Assembly (NCBI RefSeq): GCF_004341625.1
Contig: NZ_SLZG01000036.1
Coordinates: 1 to 36,317, forward strand
DNA from: Rhizobium sp. BK376
GTDB taxonomy: Bacteria; Pseudomonadota; Alphaproteobacteria; Rhizobiales; Rhizobiaceae
Length of the DNA: 36,317 nucleotides
Direction: 5' to 3'
A program made the translations under genes and the position numbers. Below are positions 24,441 to 32,773 of the stretch, piece by piece. The notes beneath the pieces are model-generated. The model saw only the letters and a list, made by a program, of their open reading frames with translations, searched no databases and had not been told where the DNA came from. Position 1 is the first letter of the stretch; each line of letters starts with the position of its first letter.

Positions 24441-25653
24441 TCCTTGTCCTCCGTGATGCGGTCTTCGGCGAGCCGGCGCAGTCGCGTGCGTGCCGCACTC
24501 GTCCTGGTGTCTTTGAGATCGTCGGCCTCCAATTTGGCCGTGCGACCCGACGGGTGTTCGACGCGCTTCAGGCGCAGGGTACGGCCATCGGCTTCGATCG
24601 TATCTGCCTGCCGCGGCAGAATGGTGCGCTCGCTCAGAAAGTGGCGGATGCCGATGGTGGTGGTCTCATCGAAGATGTCTGCAAGTATGGTGTCGCGGGC
24701 TGCGGGCTCGGCGAGGATGCGCAGATGCACCATCATCCGGCCCTTCTTGCCGAAGACCGGCATCTGTACGATATCGAGCACGCCCTTGCGGCTGCGCAAA
24801 TTGTCGATTGCCTGCGCCATATCCTCGCCGGTCTGGTCGTCGATCTCGCATTCGAGCACGGCGACCTGATCCTGTGGCATCGGCGGGAGAAGCGTTTCGA
24901 AGGCGACGAGGCGGACACAGTTGCTGATGCCGGGTAGGCGTTTCGTGCCGAAACCGTGGGCCGAAGCGATCAGCCGCCGCGGAGCACGCACGGTCTCGAA
25001 CGGGTCGCAGAGGTGACGCAGGATCGCCGCCCCCGTCGGTGTCACCCGCTCGCCGGCAATGCCGTCGTCGATGGTTGCAAAGCCCTCCAGAAGCAGGGTG
25101 GTTGCCGGTGCTGGGACGGGCAGCAGGCCATGGGCGGTGCGTATCCGGCCGGAGCCGAGCGGCAGGGGGCCGACCGTCCATCTGTCAGCATTGATCCTGG
25201 CAATCAGCCAGGCTGCGGCAACGATATCGGCAATCGAATCCCAGGCGCCAACCTCATGGAAACGCACATGGTCGGGAGCAACACCATGCACCCGCGCTTC
25301 TGCCTCGGCCAGATGCGTGAAGATGCCGATCGCGTGCCTGACCGTCTCGCGGTCGAGCGTAGAGGTGACGAGCGCTTCGCGGATCAGGTTCCAGTCGGCG
25401 TGCGTATGATCGTGATGATGAGCATCCGCGGGCCGCTCTTCCGCCCGCCGGCCACTGCGGCGAACGGTGAAGCGACGCCCGGTCAGGACACTGTCATTGT
25501 GGCTTTCCACCGCCGTGTCGACCTTATCGATCAACGGGCAAAGCGACAGAGCCGCTATCAACCCGTTTCGAAATCCGGCCTGAAATCCACAAGGGCGGCA
25601 ACGAACATGTCGCCGGCAATGCCGCCAACCGGATCGAGATGAACTTCAAGCAT
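24437..25653 (-). pseudogene. larC: LarC, nickel insertion cyclometallase, frameshifted after codon 31
   Basis: LarC inserts nickel into the pincer cofactor using CTP. The true start is ATG 25653 with GGAGG 7 bases upstream, giving MLEVHLDPVGGIAGDMFVAA, the normal LarC N-terminus, but this frame ends at TGA 25560-25558. The rest of LarC, from LIAALSLCPLIDK through FHEVGAWDSIADIV (the family's HFHEVGAxDSIxDIV) to DKE, continues in the -1 frame down to the stop at 24437. A single missing T at about 25561 would join the two. Lactobacillus larC is read by programmed frameshifting, but much further downstream, and no slippery heptamer is visible here. A mutation or a sequencing error is more likely. 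The combined length (about 405) is normal. Confidence 0.8.
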
Positions 25654-25698
25654 GCGGTGCCTCCGGATCACCAATGGCCAGATGACAAATCGAATGCA

Positions 25699-26991
25699 TC
25701 AGGCGGCAAAACGCGGCACGACATAGGGCCCTTCAGGGATGATGGCGATATCTGGATCACCGCTTCTGGCGATGCTGCGCCCAATGGCGTCGGAAAGGTC
25801 GTCGATCATGTCCACGCCGGTCAGGCGTCGGTCATCGCCGGAAAGCCCAGTTGTATAGAGCTCGACTTTGCCGAGGCGCATGGGTTTGAGCTGCATCTCC
25901 GTCTGCCACTCATCGATCTCCGCAAGGGTCTTCGCCGTCAGCGTGGCGAGAAACCGATCCGGCCCGAGGTCGACCAACCGAGCCTGCGCCTCGCGAAATT
26001 CCGGCGAACCAAAGCCCTCGGAACATTCCGAGGCGATGATCAGCGTGCCTCCCGCCTTCAGGATGTCGAGCGGCGTCACCATGCCTTTGATCGTCTGGTA
26101 ATAGGTCTTGTCGAGCGGATAGCCGGCCGACGAGGTGACGACGGTCGAAAATTTCCGGCCGAAGGCGATGCTGGTTGAGGCGCTGACGAAATCGACGGTG
26201 GCCTGATGGCTGGCAATGATCTCGCCGAAGGTGACGCAGACAAGATCACGGTCCTCATCGAGCACGGTGTTCACGGCATAGACTTCGCCCAGCATGCGGA
26301 CGATCTCGAGCTGTTCCTCGTGCAGGGGATTGCCGATGAGATTGCACTGGACCGCCAGCGGATCTTCCATGAAGCGAGCCGAGTGGAAGGTGCGGATCGT
26401 TTCGTGATGGGCGACACCGGGCGCGATGACCTTGCGTCCACCCGACCAGCCGGCCATGAAATGCGGTTCCACCAGTCCTGTGGCGATGCGCAGGTCCGCC
26501 TCGACGAACATCCGGTCGAGTTTGACCGGTGTGCGGCGGGTCTTCGTGACGCCGAGGTCGATATGGGCTGCCTCGTCGCGAGCGTAGTGATTTTCGACGC
26601 GGACATTGTCCAGCACCCAGGGATCGCCGACGAGTTCGGCCAGCTCGTCACCGAGGTTGGGGCGATGCAGGCCGGTTGCGACCAGCACCACGATCTTGTC
26701 CTTCGGAATGCCCGAGGACCACATGGTCTCGATCATCGGCCGCAGGAAGAGCTTGTTGGGAACCGGTCGGGTAATATCGCAGATGAGAATGCAGGCACTC
26801 TTGCGGCCGCGAGCAAGCTCAGCCAGCGTCGGCGATGCCACCGGCGCATCGAAAGACGCAATCACGGCTGCCTGTTGATCGGGCAGTTTCGGCAGCTGCT
26901 GCTTGCGGATGATCGTCGCTCTTGCCTGTGCGGGAAGGGCAATGCCGAGATGGCCGCGGCCATAGGAAATCGTAACTGGATCTTGGGTCAT
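25699..26991 (-). CDS. larA: LarA-family nickel-pincer racemase/epimerase
   Basis: This 430-residue enzyme inverts an alpha-hydroxy acid using the nickel-pincer nucleotide. Active-site residues correspond to those of Lactobacillus LarA: Arg75 (DITRPVP), His109 (ATGLHRP), His177 (EPHFMAG), Lys187 that binds the cofactor covalently (SGGRKVIAPG), and Tyr298, Gln299 and Lys302 (TYYQTIKG). LarA homologues include lactate, malate and sugar-acid racemases or epimerases, so the substrate is open; the sugar-type importer and lactonase-like genes nearby suggest a sugar acid. ATG 26991 has AAGGA 6 bases upstream. The gene looks intact although both cofactor genes after it are damaged and larB is absent. 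Confidence 0.88.
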   Translation of the reverse strand: MTQDPVTISYGRGHLGIALPAQARATIIRKQQLPKLPDQQAAVIASFDAPVASPTLAELARGRKSACILICDITRPVPNKLFLRPMIETMWSSGIPKDKIVVLVATGLHRPNLGDELAELVGDPWVLDNVRVENHYARDEAAHIDLGVTKTRRTPVKLDRMFVEADLRIATGLVEPHFMAGWSGGRKVIAPGVAHHETIRTFHSARFMEDPLAVQCNLIGNPLHEEQLEIVRMLGEVYAVNTVLDEDRDLVCVTFGEIIASHQATVDFVSASTSIAFGRKFSTVVTSSAGYPLDKTYYQTIKGMVTPLDILKAGGTLIIASECSEGFGSPEFREAQARLVDLGPDRFLATLTAKTLAEIDEWQTEMQLKPMRLGKVELYTTGLSGDDRRLTGVDMIDDLSDAIGRSIARSGDPDIAIIPEGPYVVPRFAA

Positions 26992-27011
26992 GGATTGTCC
27001 TTCGGTTCAAG

Positions 27012-27701
27012 CTAGCGGATCAAAAGGTCGAAGGGCGCAGCATCATTCCAGCTGAAAGCGCCGTTCGCCTGTTTGACGAGTTCCGGGAAATGTCCGGGCA
27101 TGATGCGGTCGGCCCGATCGAGAATCCGCTCGATGGTGCGGGTACCGTTCTCGATCGTGTCAAAGGCCATGTCGCAGGCGCCGATGATCGCCTCCTTGGC
27201 ATATTTGATCGCATCTCCGGCGATGATCACGGTGCCTCGATCGCCGGTATCAAGCTCGATCGCGTAGCAGCCGGGCGTGTGGCCGGGTGCGGGAAAGAAG
27301 CTGATGCCCTCGTCTATCAGCCCTTCACCTTCGATGAAATCAATCCGGGACTTCGACAGTTGTTCTCGGATGCCCCAGGGGACCAGCAGGTCGTTCTGAT
27401 GCGGGTTTTCGACATAGTCCCATTCCCTCTGGCTGACGATGAAGCGGGCGTGGGAGAACAGATCGACATTGTGGGCATGATCGAAATGCAGATGCGAGAG
27501 AAAGACGACGGGAATGTCGGCTGGTGTCAGTCCACGCGCGGCGAGCGCCTTTAGAAGTCCGAGCCGGGAGACGTACCCACCGGTATCGAACAGGATCGGG
27601 CCGCTTTTGCTCCCGATCAGCGTCACGTTGGACATGCCCAGGAAATCATCCTTCAGGCGCAGGTTGTTACCCTGAACCAGCAGATCATAGGTCGGTTTCA
27701 T
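27012..27701 (-). CDS. Metallo-beta-lactamase-fold hydrolase (lactonase-like)
   Basis: This 229-residue protein has a complete dinuclear zinc site: His70, His72, Asp74 and His75 (SHLHFDHAHN), His141 (PGHTPG), Asp163 (AGDAIKY) and His204 (PGHFPEL). The pattern and length resemble AHL-lactonase-type and other small lactonases of the family; no signal peptide is present. Its ATG overlaps the regulator stop as TGATG, and larA follows after 20 bases. In this operon I infer opening of a sugar-acid lactone or another ester rather than quorum quenching, but the sequence cannot decide. Confidence 0.85.
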   Translation of the reverse strand: MKPTYDLLVQGNNLRLKDDFLGMSNVTLIGSKSGPILFDTGGYVSRLGLLKALAARGLTPADIPVVFLSHLHFDHAHNVDLFSHARFIVSQREWDYVENPHQNDLLVPWGIREQLSKSRIDFIEGEGLIDEGISFFPAPGHTPGCYAIELDTGDRGTVIIAGDAIKYAKEAIIGACDMAFDTIENGTRTIERILDRADRIMPGHFPELVKQANGAFSWNDAAPFDLLIR

Positions 27702-28396
27702 CAGGGCACCTTTGATTGCGGAATGTCGTTAGCGGCAGGCGTTGGCGCAGTCACGCCATGCGCGCGCCGGAAGGCCTCTAGCGGCGGCAATATATGATCG
27801 ACGGCCAGGGCTACGAAACCGTTACGGTCACCTGCCTGCAACTGCTCGATCATGCGCTGGTGATCGCTGCGGGAATGGGAAAGAAGCGCCATGTCGCCGA
27901 CACCATACCAGCGGATGCCCGTCGTTTCCACCCAGAGCCTTTCGATCGTATCCGCCAGATATTTGTTCGGGCAGGTCTGCCAGATACGACGATGGAAGGC
28001 ATCGTTCAGGATGTTGACGTCGATCAGCCTGCCGGCGTCGAGCGCCGTGCAGTATTGCGCGTGGATCGCGTTCAGATCAGCAATCGTCTCCGGATCGGCC
28101 GGCATAGGCAACCGTCGCGCCGCTTCCGCCTGAAGGATGACGCGTACATCGTAAATCTCTTCCACCTGCTGCACGGAAAAGTCACGGACGACAGCGCCTT
28201 TATTGGGACGGCGCGTGATCAGACCCATCTGTTCGAGATTGGCAAGGACCGTCCGGACAATGTGCCGCGAAGCATCGAACTTCGCCATGATGTCATCTTC
28301 GACCAGATGTTCGCGTGGACGCAGGCGACCGATGATGATGTCGGCTTTGATCGCTTCCACCACCTTGTTGATCTGTACGTCGGTTTTGCTGCCCAA
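27701..28396 (-). CDS. GntR-family regulator, FCD subfamily, TTG start
   Basis: This 231-residue repressor-type protein has an N-terminal winged helix (about residues 8-75: IKADIIIGRLRPREHLVEDD, then the recognition helix around SRHIVRTVLANLEQMGLI and the wing RRPNKGAVVRDF) and a C-terminal FCD ligand domain beginning near VEEIYDVRVILQAEAAR, with NDAFHRRIW and HSRSDHQRMIEQL supplying likely metal-site residues. It starts with TTG 28396 preceded by AGGAG at 7 bases; no ATG is in reach. It is first in the lar operon and divergent from the importer operon, so it probably controls both in response to a carboxylic acid. Confidence 0.92.
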   Translation of the reverse strand: MGSKTDVQINKVVEAIKADIIIGRLRPREHLVEDDIMAKFDASRHIVRTVLANLEQMGLITRRPNKGAVVRDFSVQQVEEIYDVRVILQAEAARRLPMPADPETIADLNAIHAQYCTALDAGRLIDVNILNDAFHRRIWQTCPNKYLADTIERLWVETTGIRWYGVGDMALLSHSRSDHQRMIEQLQAGDRNGFVALAVDHILPPLEAFRRAHGVTAPTPAANDIPQSKVP

Positions 28397-28592
28397 GTTT
28401 TTTCTCCTGCGTCGTCAGCGTGTCTGCATATCTAGACTGAAGGGGAATTCAATGCCCCAGGTCTTCGGTTTTATGCACGCGAAAAATCAAGCCATAGTCG
28501 CAATATAGACCGTAGAAAATATTATTGACAATTGTGTATATGAAAATATATCTAATGCCGGCATGCAGGCGCAGCGACCTGCGGAGGAACAC
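28397..28592. promoter_or_regulatory. Divergent control region, GntR/lar operon and sugar-type importer operon
   Basis: These 196 bases contain no gene. For the plus strand, TTGACA (28525-28530) and TATATC (28547-28552) are separated by 16 bases, a good housekeeping promoter. The right end carries GGAGG 5 bases before ATG 28593. The left end contains the AGGAG for the TTG-started regulator. Confidence 0.6.
28537..28550. repeat. Palindrome TATAT-GAAA-ATATA overlapping the -10, candidate GntR operator
   Basis: Perfect 5-bp arms lie between the -35 and -10 elements of the plus-strand promoter, where a bound repressor would block RNA polymerase. The inner ATATGAAAATAT recurs at 3096-3107. The nearby ACAATTGT palindrome (28528-28535) is an alternative half of the operator. 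Confidence 0.4.
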
Positions 28593-29429
28593 ATGCCGTC
28601 ATTTTCAGTCATCAACGGAGTGAGGATAGCCTGGTCGTTGACCGGGCCGGAAGGTGCTCCCGTTGCGCTGCTGGCAAACGGGTTGGCGGCGGACACCACG
28701 ATGTGGGCTCCGCAGGTCGATGAATTCTCGCAAGCCTACCGAGTGCTGTGCTACGACATGCGCGGCCATGGCGACAGCGAAACCACGCCGGGCGATTATT
28801 CCCTCGGCCTGCTTGCCGACGACATCATGGCGCTTCTCGCCGATCTCGGCATCGACAGCGCACATTTCGTCGGGTGTTCGCTCGGCGCGATGGTCGGTCA
28901 ATATCTCGGCGCACACGATCCTTCTCGCCTGCGAAGCCTGACGCTTTGCGCGACATCGAGCAACGGTCGGAAAGAGGCCTGGGAAACCCGCGTTACGGCC
29001 GTTCGCGACCATGGGGTCCCGCCGCAGGTCGAGGCGACAATCGACCGCTGGTTCACGCCCGACTTCCGCCGAGCTCATCCAGACGTCATGGACGATATGC
29101 GCGAAATGGTGTTGCGGACCACACAGGATGGCTATGCCGGATGCGCCGCCGCGATCCGCGATATGACGCTGTCGAGCGTCATCGGTGGCATTCGCATCCC
29201 AACATTGGTGATTGCGGGCGAACTCGACCTGTCGACGCCGCTCGATATGGTCAAGCGGATCGCCGATGCGATCCCCGGCGCCGAGTTTCTCTGTGTCGCA
29301 GATGCGGCTCACATGCCCACCATCGAGCAGCCGGATGTCTGCAACGCCGCCATCACGGCATTCCTGCGATCCGTCGACAGCAAGCCGGTGGTCACGAAAC
29401 CGACCGCGATAGCGCTCGACAGGCAGTAA
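28593..29429 (+). CDS. Alpha/beta hydrolase, 3-oxoadipate enol-lactonase-like
   Basis: This 278-residue alpha/beta hydrolase has its nucleophile Ser96 in VGCSLGAM (Gly-x-Ser-x-Gly), the acid in AGELDLSTP and the His in ADAAHMPTIEQP. The oxyanion loop is LLANGLAADTTMW, and YDMRGHGDSETTPGDY is typical of the PcaD-like group. ATG 28593 has GGAGG 5 bases upstream; the ATG at 28563 has no such site. It is first in the plus-strand operon under the TTGACA/TATATC promoter. A lactone or ester step fits the pathway, but family-level sequence cannot give the substrate. Confidence 0.88.
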   Translation: MPSFSVINGVRIAWSLTGPEGAPVALLANGLAADTTMWAPQVDEFSQAYRVLCYDMRGHGDSETTPGDYSLGLLADDIMALLADLGIDSAHFVGCSLGAMVGQYLGAHDPSRLRSLTLCATSSNGRKEAWETRVTAVRDHGVPPQVEATIDRWFTPDFRRAHPDVMDDMREMVLRTTQDGYAGCAAAIRDMTLSSVIGGIRIPTLVIAGELDLSTPLDMVKRIADAIPGAEFLCVADAAHMPTIEQPDVCNAAITAFLRSVDSKPVVTKPTAIALDRQ

Positions 29430-29450
29430 AGGCGAAGAGGATTGACTGAT

Positions 29451-30209
29451 ATGACAGCACGTTTGAACGGCAAGCGCATCATCATTACCGGCGCCGTGGC
29501 CAATATCGGCAAAGAGGCGGTCGTCGGCTTTGTGGCCGAGGGCGCGCGGGTCGTCGTCGGTGATCGTGATGAGCAAGCTGGCGCCGCACTCGTTCAGGAG
29601 CTTGGAGAGGCCGTCAGCTTCATCAAAGTGGATCTCTCGTCCGAGGCGGACATCAAGGCATTCATCGAGACGGCCGTCGCTCGCCTGGGCGGGTTGGACG
29701 TACTCGTCCAGAATGCCGGGGTCCAGCATTCCGGCCAGATCGTCGATTTCGACGTTACGCGTTGGGATGCACTGTTCACCGTCAATGCTCGCGCGCAGTT
29801 CCTGGGTGCCAAATATGCGATCCCGCATCTGAAAGCATCGGGCAAGGGCTCGATCATCAATACGTCGTCCCTGGCCGGCAAGCGCGGTGGCCCTGGGCTT
29901 GTGGCCTATTCGGCATCGAAGGGCGCCGTCGTCGCCTTTACCACGGCGCTTGCGGTGGAGCTTGCGCCGGACAATATCCGTGTCAACGCCGTTTGCCCGG
30001 GCTGGGTCGACACCGCATTCAATAGGCCGGCTATCGACTTCATGGGCGGCCAGACCGCACAGGAAGCCAAGATCGCGGCCCTGGTTCCGCTTGGCCGACA
30101 GGCAAGTTCGGCGGAGATTGCGCCGCTCTTCATTTATCTGGCCTCCGACGAATCCTCCTACATGACCGCCCAGTCCATCGTGATCGATGGCGGCGTCTAC
30201 AATTCATAG
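29451..30209 (+). CDS. Short-chain dehydrogenase/reductase
   Basis: This 252-residue NAD(P)-dependent oxidoreductase of the classical SDR type has the cofactor motif TGAVANIG (13-20), NAGVQ (88-92) and the catalytic Ser140, Tyr153 and Lys157 (NTSSLAG, YSASKGA). The C-terminal segment SSYMTAQSIVIDGGVYNS is normal. GDRD at 37-40, with Asp after the second strand, hints at NAD preference. ATG 29451 has GAGGA 9 bases before it; the TTG at 29442 is too close. It probably oxidises a hydroxyl of the imported sugar, sugar acid or polyol. Confidence 0.92.
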   Translation: MTARLNGKRIIITGAVANIGKEAVVGFVAEGARVVVGDRDEQAGAALVQELGEAVSFIKVDLSSEADIKAFIETAVARLGGLDVLVQNAGVQHSGQIVDFDVTRWDALFTVNARAQFLGAKYAIPHLKASGKGSIINTSSLAGKRGGPGLVAYSASKGAVVAFTTALAVELAPDNIRVNAVCPGWVDTAFNRPAIDFMGGQTAQEAKIAALVPLGRQASSAEIAPLFIYLASDESSYMTAQSIVIDGGVYNS

Positions 30210-30248
30210 GGGCGGCGCCATGGCCAAGGACGATAGGGCAGGGCCGAC

Positions 30249-31784
30249 ATGTTGAACTCAAGTGCAATATCTTCCGCGGTATCCGTTCGACCCACGCTGG
30301 TCATGCAGGGCATCTCCAAGGCGTACGGAGCGACGATCGCGGTCCGCCGCGTTTCCCTTGATATCGAGCCGGGCGAAATCCATGCCATTCTGGGCGAGAA
30401 TGGCGCCGGGAAATCCACCATCGTCAAGGTCTTGAGCGGTATCGTTAGCCCCGACAAGGGTGTTCTGAAACTCGACGGCGCCGATTTTGCGCCCCGCGCT
30501 CCCATGGATGCCCGCGCGGCCGGCGTTTCCACCGCTTTCCAGGAGCTCAGCCTGCTGCCGAACCTCACGGTGGCACAGAATCTCATGCTGCCTCATCAGG
30601 TCAAGGGAGCGCTCGGCCTGAACTCGGCACGCGACAGCCGTGAACGTGCCTCGCAGATACTCGCTGAATACGGCCTTTCGCATATTCATCCCGACCTGCC
30701 GATCCGGTCGCTCTCGCTTGCCGAAAAGCAGCGTATCGAAATCATGCGGGCGGTCAGCCGCAAGCCGAAGCTCCTGGTTCTCGACGAGCCGACAGCCGCT
30801 CTCGCCGAGCCGAAATGGCTCTTCGAGATCCTTGAGCGCGTGACTGCCATGGGAACCGGCGTGCTCTACATTTCGCATCGCCTCTCCGAAGTGCGTCGCC
30901 TATGCCGCCGCGGCACCATACTGCGCAACGGCGAAAGCATAGAGACCGTCTCGCTGAAGGGTGTCGAGGATGACCGCATTTTCGAAATGATGGTCGGCTC
31001 TGCGGTGCGCGCCCACAAACCAAACAGCGCCGGTGTTTCGGTAACCGCCAATCCTGTCGCGGTGTCCGTCAAGAAACTTGCCGGCGGAAATGTCCAGGAC
31101 GTGAGTCTCGATGTGCGTCGCGGAGAAATTGTCGGCATTGCGGCCCTTGAGGGTCAAGGCCAGCGCGATCTTTTTCGGATGCTGGCGGGCCTGACAAAAA
31201 TTGATAGCGGCGAAGTCACGATCGATGGCGATCGTGCCATTCTTGTTTCTCCCGCTGCGGCCGTCAAAGCTGGCATTGGTTTCGTACCGGAGGAACGCAA
31301 GACGGAAGGCGTCTTCCTGGGGTTGCGAACGGATACCAACATCTCTCTCTCGCTTCTACGCATGCTCAGTCGCTTCGGTGTGATGAACCGGGCGCGCGAG
31401 CGCCAGATTGTCGCCGATGAAGCCAGGCGCGTCGATCTGGCGGAACGTTATCTGAAGCTGAAGATCGGCGAGCTCTCCGGCGGCAACCAACAGAAGGCGC
31501 TGATCGGGCGTGTCGTCGCTTCCGGCGCCCGCAACCTGGTGCTGTTTGATCCGACGCGCGGCGTCGACGTCGGTACGAAAGCCGTCATCTACGGCGTCAT
31601 CAGGGATTTTGTTCAGAAGGGCGGCTCGGCGCTGGTCTACTCGACCGAGCTTTCGGAGCTCGTTCATCTCGCCGATCGCTGCGTCGTCATCTATCGCGGC
31701 CGTGTTGCCGACGAGGTTCCGGGCGATGAGCTTTCCGAGCCCCGCCTCGTCGCCTTGGCAACAGGACAGAGGACAGGCCATTGA
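30249..31784 (+). CDS. Ribose-type ABC importer ATPase (double NBD, RbsA-like)
   Basis: This 511-residue protein carries two nucleotide-binding halves, as in sugar importers of the RbsA/MglA type. Half 1 has Walker A GENGAGKST (49-57), signature LSLAEKQR and Walker B LLVLDEPTAAL, with His in YISHRLSEV. Half 2 has the degenerate ALEGQGQRDL, normal for the family, and signature LSGGNQQK. Its Walker B region reads LVLFDPTRGVDVG (about 430-442), where the usual Leu-Asp-Glu-Pro is Leu-Phe-Asp-Pro; I recall this variant in some sugar ATPases. ATG 30249 has AGGG 5 bases upstream. It overlaps the first permease start. Confidence 0.92.
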   Translation: MLNSSAISSAVSVRPTLVMQGISKAYGATIAVRRVSLDIEPGEIHAILGENGAGKSTIVKVLSGIVSPDKGVLKLDGADFAPRAPMDARAAGVSTAFQELSLLPNLTVAQNLMLPHQVKGALGLNSARDSRERASQILAEYGLSHIHPDLPIRSLSLAEKQRIEIMRAVSRKPKLLVLDEPTAALAEPKWLFEILERVTAMGTGVLYISHRLSEVRRLCRRGTILRNGESIETVSLKGVEDDRIFEMMVGSAVRAHKPNSAGVSVTANPVAVSVKKLAGGNVQDVSLDVRRGEIVGIAALEGQGQRDLFRMLAGLTKIDSGEVTIDGDRAILVSPAAAVKAGIGFVPEERKTEGVFLGLRTDTNISLSLLRMLSRFGVMNRARERQIVADEARRVDLAERYLKLKIGELSGGNQQKALIGRVVASGARNLVLFDPTRGVDVGTKAVIYGVIRDFVQKGGSALVYSTELSELVHLADRCVVIYRGRVADEVPGDELSEPRLVALATGQRTGH

Positions 31785-32773
31785 GTGTGGACATGAATAT
31801 GCTTCGGCCTGACCCCTGGTATCGGCGCCTTTTCGGGGATGGCACGTCAGTCATCATCGCATTGCTGGCAGTGCTGTTTGCAATCTTCGCCGGCACCCAG
31901 AACGATGCGCTGACCCAGTCCGTGCTCACCGATATTTTCAACAACAGTCTGCCTCTGGCGCTGGCCGCGGCTGGCGGGACGCTCGTGGTGCTGACACGCG
32001 GCTTTGATCTTTCGGTCGCGGGCGTCGTTTCGCTGACCAACGTGCTCGTCGCGGTCTATGCCGGCGACGGGCCGTTCGGCGCGCTTGGCGGGCTCGCGAT
32101 CGCGGTGATTGTCGGTGGCCTGCTTGGTGCCGTCAACGGCGTGTTGATTGCCTATTTGAACCTCCAGTCGATCGCTCTGACGCTGTCTTCGATGATCGTC
32201 TGCTCAGGTGCCGCACTCCTTATTCTCGATGCACCGGGCGGCAGCGTGTCGGACTTCATGATCTACGCCCTCACCGACCAGTTGGCGGGCGTCATTCCGG
32301 TTGCGCTGGCGATTGCGATCGTCGTCTATCTCATCTGGGTCTTACTTCTGCGCACCAATTGGGGTGTCGGGCTTTATGCGATCGGCGCCGATGAAACCGC
32401 CGCGGTTCTGGCCGGCGTGCCCGCCGCCCGCACGAAAGTCATCGCCTATGCGCTCGCCGGCGTCTGCTACGGGCTTGCCGGTTTCATGCTGACAGCCCTC
32501 ACCGCAACCGGCACGCCCAATGTCGGCGATCCCTACCTGCTTTTGGTCTTTGCCGCGATTGCGCTCGGAGGAACGTCCTTCTCAGGGGGACGTGGCGGCA
32601 TTGCCGGCTCGATGCTCGGCGCACTGACGCTGACGCTTCTTCAGAAAGTGCTGTTTTCGACCGGCGTATCGTCTTTCTACACGGGCATCTTCCAAGGCGC
32701 TGTCATGATCATCGCCGTCGTGATCGCCGCCATCTCCGCGCGCATTTCATCGAACCGGGAGGGCCACGCATGA
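31781..32773 (+). CDS. Ribose-type ABC importer permease 1, probable TTG start
   Basis: This 330-residue inner-membrane permease is of the RbsC (BPD_transp_2) type with 8-10 TM helices. It has the family motif TRGFDLSVAGVVSLTNV in place of GGIDLSVGS-type segments and GGTSFSGGRGGIAGSMLGA near the end. TTG 31781 overlaps the ATPase stop as TTGA with AGAGGA upstream; GTG 31787 or ATG 31793 are alternatives. It ends in an ATGA overlap with permease 2, so the two are made together as a heterodimer. Confidence 0.9.
   Translation: MSVDMNMLRPDPWYRRLFGDGTSVIIALLAVLFAIFAGTQNDALTQSVLTDIFNNSLPLALAAAGGTLVVLTRGFDLSVAGVVSLTNVLVAVYAGDGPFGALGGLAIAVIVGGLLGAVNGVLIAYLNLQSIALTLSSMIVCSGAALLILDAPGGSVSDFMIYALTDQLAGVIPVALAIAIVVYLIWVLLLRTNWGVGLYAIGADETAAVLAGVPAARTKVIAYALAGVCYGLAGFMLTALTATGTPNVGDPYLLLVFAAIALGGTSFSGGRGGIAGSMLGALTLTLLQKVLFSTGVSSFYTGIFQGAVMIIAVVIAAISARISSNREGHA

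Noticed and set aside
25555..25575. Programmed ribosomal frameshift in larC
   Set aside because: The bases around the stop (ACG GGT TGA) do not form a slippery heptamer and the shift falls at codon 31, unlike the known larC frameshift; kept only as an alternative to mutation or sequencing error.
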